10,929 bases of DNA, from contig JBEIDK010000114.1 of assembly GCA_040383485.1 (NCBI GenBank), positions 1-10,929 of the forward strand, given 5' to 3'. The position numbers were made by a program, and so were the translations under genes. The stretch's first letter is position 1; each line of letters opens with the position of its first letter. The DNA is from JBEIDK01 sp040383485 (GTDB lineage: Bacteria; Bacteroidota; Bacteroidia; UBA4408). The notes under the pieces were generated by a model that saw only the letters and a program-made list of their open reading frames with translations, did no database searches and was not told where the DNA came from. Positions 7,285-10,929 of this stretch are shown here, piece after piece.

Positions 7285-8288
7285 TAAGGTTCTAACGGTT
7301 TAGCTGAGGTAAACATGATTAAATCAATTTTAGTACTTGCAAAACCATCATTTGGATTTGCTAAATGAAGCATTGATATTTTTCCGATTTTATTTGGATT
7401 ATGTAAAGCATTGCCTTTGGGAGTTGCCGGGGCACCATTTACCAAAGTAGAAATATCAGAATATTTAATAGAAATTAGTTTCCATCCTTCCCAATCAACT
7501 TTAATCTCATAATCATATTCATCTTCACTGTTCGGACTGAATGTTCCATCGGCATTTTCATCTTCTTTAAACTGAAATAAAACTGAAGATTGATTTGTGT
7601 TTGGAACACCATAAATCAAACAATTAAAATATACATTTTCAGGATTTGTTTCTAAAGGCATGGTAGGGCTAGTGCCATATGCGGTAGCAGGATAATCGAT
7701 TAAACCAATCAAATAATCCCAATTCACAGTTCCCGCCATATTCAAATATTTAGCTCCTTGTGGTGCCACAGAATCTGTTTTAACTTTAAAATCCATGTTA
7801 GCACCCGATTGTATAAATTTAGTCCAAGCAGAATTTAGCCCTGCTTCAAAATCCGCAATTACCAATCCTTCAATTTTCTTAGGCTGAGTGATATTCACGT
7901 TTACAGAAAATGTATCCACAACATCCTTTATCACAAGTTTAGCAACACAACTTTCGATTTTGAAAATTGGATATTTGGTTGTTGAACCATTCCACAAAGC
8001 ATTTGTAACATTTATGGTTTTGCCATTACCAGAAAACATCTTTTGCGCTTTACTAGTATTACCTGTAATAATAATTTCCCAGTTTACTGGCTTGTTAAAA
8101 CTTGCAGAAAATGTAACTTTTTCACCTACGTTAAAATCAACGGAAGATTTATCAGTTTTAAATGCTTCAATGATTTTGAAGGTACTGTATGATTCACTGA
8201 TGCTTGGACCATCAATGATGTCTTTATCTTTTCTGCATGAAATAAATATGCAGAGGATTGCAGTCGTTATTAATATTCTATTTCTCAT
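7284..8288 (-). CDS. Surface glycan-binding-like lipoprotein (Ig-like plus jelly-roll domains)
   Basis: This 334-residue lipoprotein has the lipobox FISC with Cys18. The following RKDKDIIDG contains acidic residues compatible with surface export. Residues about 35-135 form an Ig-like domain (KVTFSASFNKPVNWEI, ending TFSVNVNITQPK). Residues about 140-330 form a CBM/galactose-binding-like sandwich with VIADFEAG at its start, an aromatic middle (MAGTVNWDYLIG), an acidic stretch (FKEDENADG), WEGWKLISIKYSDIS and a final TKIDLIMF strand. This build is like surface glycan-binding proteins of polysaccharide utilisation loci, although it is not SusD-like (no tetratricopeptide helices). It starts one base after the beta-barrel stop codon, and its own stop overlaps the next start by one base. 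Ligand specificity cannot be read from sequence. Confidence 0.75.
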   Translation of the reverse strand: MRNRILITTAILCIFISCRKDKDIIDGPSISESYSTFKIIEAFKTDKSSVDFNVGEKVTFSASFNKPVNWEIIITGNTSKAQKMFSGNGKTINVTNALWNGSTTKYPIFKIESCVAKLVIKDVVDTFSVNVNITQPKKIEGLVIADFEAGLNSAWTKFIQSGANMDFKVKTDSVAPQGAKYLNMAGTVNWDYLIGLIDYPATAYGTSPTMPLETNPENVYFNCLIYGVPNTNQSSVLFQFKEDENADGTFSPNSEDEYDYEIKVDWEGWKLISIKYSDISTLVNGAPATPKGNALHNPNKIGKISMLHLANPNDGFASTKIDLIMFTSAKPLEP

Positions 8289-8289
8289 T

Positions 8290-10005
8290 TTATAAAGCTA
8301 TATTATAAATTATACCATATTGACTCATGCTGAAACTAGCATGATTACCTAATTTATCATTGTATTTGTTTTGTTGATATAACAAACATAAGTATGTTTT
8401 AGTTCCAAAGTTATATCGAAAACCTCCTGCAAAAATTTCTTGTGTAAGGTTATAATTTACGATATTGAAATATGTTATTTCATTGTAAAGATTCCTATCT
8501 GTTACAAACTCATTTCCATTTGTATTTTGGTTAATATATCCACCAATTAAATCGAAGTTATTGAATAATTCAAAACGTAATCCCGCATTAAACTGCATTG
8601 ATGAAAGCTCAATATTTTCAATTGATTCGGCACTTTTACGCTTTGTATTTTGCATATTCATTCCAAATTGCACCGATATTGCTTTTGAATAATTTATCAG
8701 TTTATTAATTGGCACCGAAACATACAGTTTGAGCATATCAAACTTTTTCAAAGAAAATGATCCTTGTCCTCTTATCTCATCTAGTTTATAATATTCGGCA
8801 TTAATTGCAATATCCTTTTTCGTTTTGTATTGCACTTTACCATAAGCGCCAACTCTATTGTTGGTAGCCAATCCAAACGGCAAAACATTATTAAACAATT
8901 CACTGGTATTCATCATAGTTGATGTAACAGTTCTATTGTAAATATTTTCGTTACCAATTACATCAAACAATGTTATTGGCCTAATGTCTTGTGCATTAGT
9001 ATATCTATTAAAATAGGTTGGTAAAGCATTATAATTTACATCTTTACTTTGTGCCCCAATACTTCTATAATCAGGGCCAACGTTTAAATAGCCAGCAGTT
9101 AGTCTTAAATTCCATTTAGGCAAAAAATACTGAACATATGCATGAATAAAATAGTCGTTTAAATTTGGAGCCAATGTATCTTTACTAAAAGAGTGCTTGC
9201 TTGTTCCAGCTTCACCATTCAAAGAAATTAGGTTGCCATTTATTTCCCTTTTAATTTTCCAATCAACAGTTTGTATGGTGTTTTTAAATACGTTACTATC
9301 TGCAATGGTTCCTAATACATCAAAAACAGAATTGATGTTATATCCGAATTGAAAATATTTGCTTTGAATTATTTGTGCGCCACCGCCAGCCATTAATCTA
9401 TCAGGTACTGTTGAGAAATTGGTTGCGTTAAGTCGAGTAATAAAACCACTAAAATTAAGCTCTTGAATAAATTTTGAAAAGCTGAAACCAAAATCAGTAT
9501 TGGCTCCTTGCATTCGCCAAGTATTATTTCTTTGATAAAATCTTTCGTAGCTGATAATGTTTCTTTGTAAATCGAAAATTTCAGGCAATGAATCTATTTG
9601 GTCGGCATGGTGATTGTATAGAGTAAATGGCGTTTGCTTTAAATTAATATCTCCAATTTGATAACGCAATGCATTTGCTACAACTCCTTTCAGCCATAAT
9701 TGACGAACATCAAAACTAACACCCGAACCCCAAAATCCTCCATACTCATTTCGAATACGAAACATTCCCATAATTTCTGTATTCTTATTTGGTTTTATTA
9801 CAACACCTAAATCAATTAATGCATAACCACCATTATTTTTTTTTACAGAAACTGTATCAGGTAATGAGTCATTTACATTTAATATATTGGTGTTGAGCAA
9901 TGAACGTGCATTACCAATAAAACTAACCTTTCTATCAGTTTGTGCATAGGTATACAAACAACTAAAAACACCTAGTATTATTACTGCTATTTTATTATTC
10001 ATCAT
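8290..10005 (-). CDS. Porin-like outer-membrane beta-barrel protein
   Basis: I do not recognise the family. The frame can be read from a TTG at 10011, but the ATG at 10003-10005 is preferred because it directly precedes a good signal peptide (MMNNKIAVIILGVFSCLYTYAQ, given here in parts: hydrophobic core about 6-16, cleavage after YAQ). The ATG at 10002 is also possible. This gives about 571 residues. The mature part is rich in alternating amphipathic strands with aromatic edges and Asn-rich turns (such as GGYALIDLGVVI, VRQLWLKGVV, NWTLRL-like strands and VQYKTKKDIAINAEYY), as in a 14- to 18-strand barrel. There is no TonB plug domain and no TonB box. It follows the partial barrel gene by 30 bp and precedes the glycan-binding lipoproteins by 1 bp. 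Uptake or anchoring of oligosaccharides is inferred from context only. Confidence 0.75.
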   Translation of the reverse strand: MMNNKIAVIILGVFSCLYTYAQTDRKVSFIGNARSLLNTNILNVNDSLPDTVSVKKNNGGYALIDLGVVIKPNKNTEIMGMFRIRNEYGGFWGSGVSFDVRQLWLKGVVANALRYQIGDINLKQTPFTLYNHHADQIDSLPEIFDLQRNIISYERFYQRNNTWRMQGANTDFGFSFSKFIQELNFSGFITRLNATNFSTVPDRLMAGGGAQIIQSKYFQFGYNINSVFDVLGTIADSNVFKNTIQTVDWKIKREINGNLISLNGEAGTSKHSFSKDTLAPNLNDYFIHAYVQYFLPKWNLRLTAGYLNVGPDYRSIGAQSKDVNYNALPTYFNRYTNAQDIRPITLFDVIGNENIYNRTVTSTMMNTSELFNNVLPFGLATNNRVGAYGKVQYKTKKDIAINAEYYKLDEIRGQGSFSLKKFDMLKLYVSVPINKLINYSKAISVQFGMNMQNTKRKSAESIENIELSSMQFNAGLRFELFNNFDLIGGYINQNTNGNEFVTDRNLYNEITYFNIVNYNLTQEIFAGGFRYNFGTKTYLCLLYQQNKYNDKLGNHASFSMSQYGIIYNIAL

Positions 10006-10035
10006 TTTCAATTCTTTTGTTTTTAATTTTAACTA

Positions 10036-10929
10036 TTAAAAAAATACTTTTAATTCTAGCGTGCTTTCAAAACCGTCGTATTTGTCTAGAGCAAAACTCT
10101 TATCCTTATAGGTCATCCAACGCTCTCTAAAATACAACCCTACTCCTTTACTTAGTTGAATGTCTATTCCTGATGCGATGCTTATTCCTTGTTGATTTTT
10201 AGGCCTTCTAGAGTCTACATCGGTTACTGTTTTGTAATTAGCAATTATTCTTTCAAAACTCACATAGTTGGTCCATACAAGACGTGAATTTAATTTCCAA
10301 TAACTTTCTATTTGATGATAATATGCTCTGAGTAATGCTTTCTCTGTAAATACTACCATTGGTGCAGCATAGTCTTGTATTGAGTTGAATGAACCCAAAT
10401 AAAATAAGTAAAATTCTTTACCAAAAAGTGATGTTTTATACTTTGAATTTATTTCAATGGTATTGAAATATTTTTTAAATAATGGTTTGCCAGTTGCATC
10501 TAAGTCGGTTAAATTTAATGTTTCATAAACTGACCTGTAAATTTTATTAAGATTACCATAAGGACCAACGTTACTTGGAAAATTCCATCTATAAAATCTT
10601 GAGAGCGCAAGATTATTAAATGCATGAGTATATGATATTGTATTCGACAAATTTTCAAGCTCCATAGAGTTTGAATAACCAATTGATGTCTTTACTTTTC
10701 CAATATCTACCTGAGAATTAATTTCTATACCTTGTCTGTTATTCGACAATTGACCCATGCTTAATAAAGCACTAGATACTGGAATTAATACAGGTTGTGT
10801 TTGAGTATTATTGACTTGAACTGTTTGTTGAATAGATGAATTCATAAATACCGATGTATTATTGAAAACATTCGGGCTTATTCTAAACAAATGAACTTCG
10901 GTATAAACTTTCTTTCTAATATTTGTTGA
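10036..10929 (-). CDS. Outer-membrane beta-barrel protein, 5' end outside the window
   Basis: The reading frame continues without a stop to the last base of the window; 297 C-terminal residues are visible. The first ATG-like candidate, a TTG at 10888-10890, is not a credible start: there is no signal peptide and the frame is open upstream (STNIRKKVYTEVH precedes it). The visible part alternates hydrophobic and polar residues with many Tyr, Phe and Asn, such as the strands around VKTSIGYSNS, FYLFYLGSFNS and YWKLNSRLVWTNYVSFER. It ends ELKVFF, the terminal aromatic residue expected of a BAM-assembled barrel. I do not see the SusC C-terminal signature (NLFT-x-T-x-Y-x-G-x-DPE), so a SusC transporter is unlikely. 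It could still be another TonB-dependent receptor or a non-TonB barrel; the missing N-terminus would decide. Confidence 0.72.
   Translation of the reverse strand, partial: STNIRKKVYTEVHLFRISPNVFNNTSVFMNSSIQQTVQVNNTQTQPVLIPVSSALLSMGQLSNNRQGIEINSQVDIGKVKTSIGYSNSMELENLSNTISYTHAFNNLALSRFYRWNFPSNVGPYGNLNKIYRSVYETLNLTDLDATGKPLFKKYFNTIEINSKYKTSLFGKEFYLFYLGSFNSIQDYAAPMVVFTEKALLRAYYHQIESYWKLNSRLVWTNYVSFERIIANYKTVTDVDSRRPKNQQGISIASGIDIQLSKGVGLYFRERWMTYKDKSFALDKYDGFESTLELKVFF

Larger units (their letters stand above)
2539..10929 (-). other. Seven-gene glycan-degradation operon
   Basis: All seven genes share a strand, with gaps of 30, 1, -1, 1, -11 and 31 bp in order of transcription; no terminator-like hairpin lies between them. 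The 1-bp TAATG overlap at 7284, the 1-bp gaps at 8289 and 6642 and the 11-bp overlap at 4389-4399 suggest translational coupling. The promoter is beyond 10929. The transcript ends at the hairpin at 2483-2518. Confidence 0.85.

Noticed and set aside
6643..8288. SusD/SusE pair
   Set aside because: Neither lipoprotein shows the long helical TPR-like body of SusD. Both look like beta-sandwich proteins.
7888..8295. A 135-codon plus-strand open frame with a hydrophobic translation
   Set aside because: It lies fully antisense to the well-supported 334-residue lipoprotein gene and has no recognisable domain. Open antisense frames of this size are expected here.
10036..10890. A complete 284-residue protein starting at TTG 10890
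   Set aside because: The frame is open to the window edge and the N-terminus has no signal peptide although the protein is clearly a beta-barrel. It is a 5'-truncated gene.

Overview
The window looks like Bacteroidota chromosome, probably from one of the gliding or environmental lineages that use the type IX secretion system (T9SS). The DNA is strongly AT-rich. Leaders before start codons are A-rich with no clear Shine-Dalgarno. There are three lipoproteins with Bacteroidota-style signal peptides, a type-A T9SS C-terminal sorting domain, a TAnnTTTG promoter box and several outer-membrane beta-barrels. The genus cannot be named from the sequence alone.

All eight supported genes are on the minus strand, so transcription runs from high to low coordinates. 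From 10929 down to 2539 seven genes form one compact apparent operon. In order they are: the C-terminal part of an outer-membrane beta-barrel protein (cut by the window edge), a second porin-like beta-barrel, an Ig-like plus jelly-roll lipoprotein, a smaller jelly-roll lipoprotein, a GH3 beta-glucan exohydrolase/beta-glucosidase, a GH16 endo-glucanase lipoprotein, and a T9SS-sorted protein with two tandem carbohydrate-binding-like modules. Junctions are very tight: 30 bp, 1 bp, a 1-bp TAATG overlap, 1 bp, an 11-bp overlap, and 31 bp. A strong hairpin terminator (2483-2518) ends the operon.

The set reads as a beta-glucan capture-and-degradation locus. The T9SS protein and surface lipoproteins would bind polymer, and the GH16 enzyme (ExDxE active site, the lichenase/xyloglucanase type) would cut it. 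The beta-barrels would move oligosaccharides across the outer membrane, and GH3 would release glucose. The gene order resembles a polysaccharide utilisation locus, but no SusC/SusD pair is visible; two unfamiliar beta-barrels sit where SusC/SusD would be. This is the most interesting feature of the window, with the caveat that genes beyond 10929 are unseen.

After the terminator comes a separate unit: an exported prolyl-oligopeptidase-family (S9A) serine peptidase (274-2364). It has a probable promoter at 2442-2449 and a perfect 11-bp terminator-like hairpin between that promoter and its start codon. Positions 1-273 hold no gene I can support, only small hairpins, one of which may be the peptidase terminator. 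Two beta-barrel frames begin at TTG if read naively. One is better started at an ATG six bases downstream (10005), and the other stays open to the window edge.
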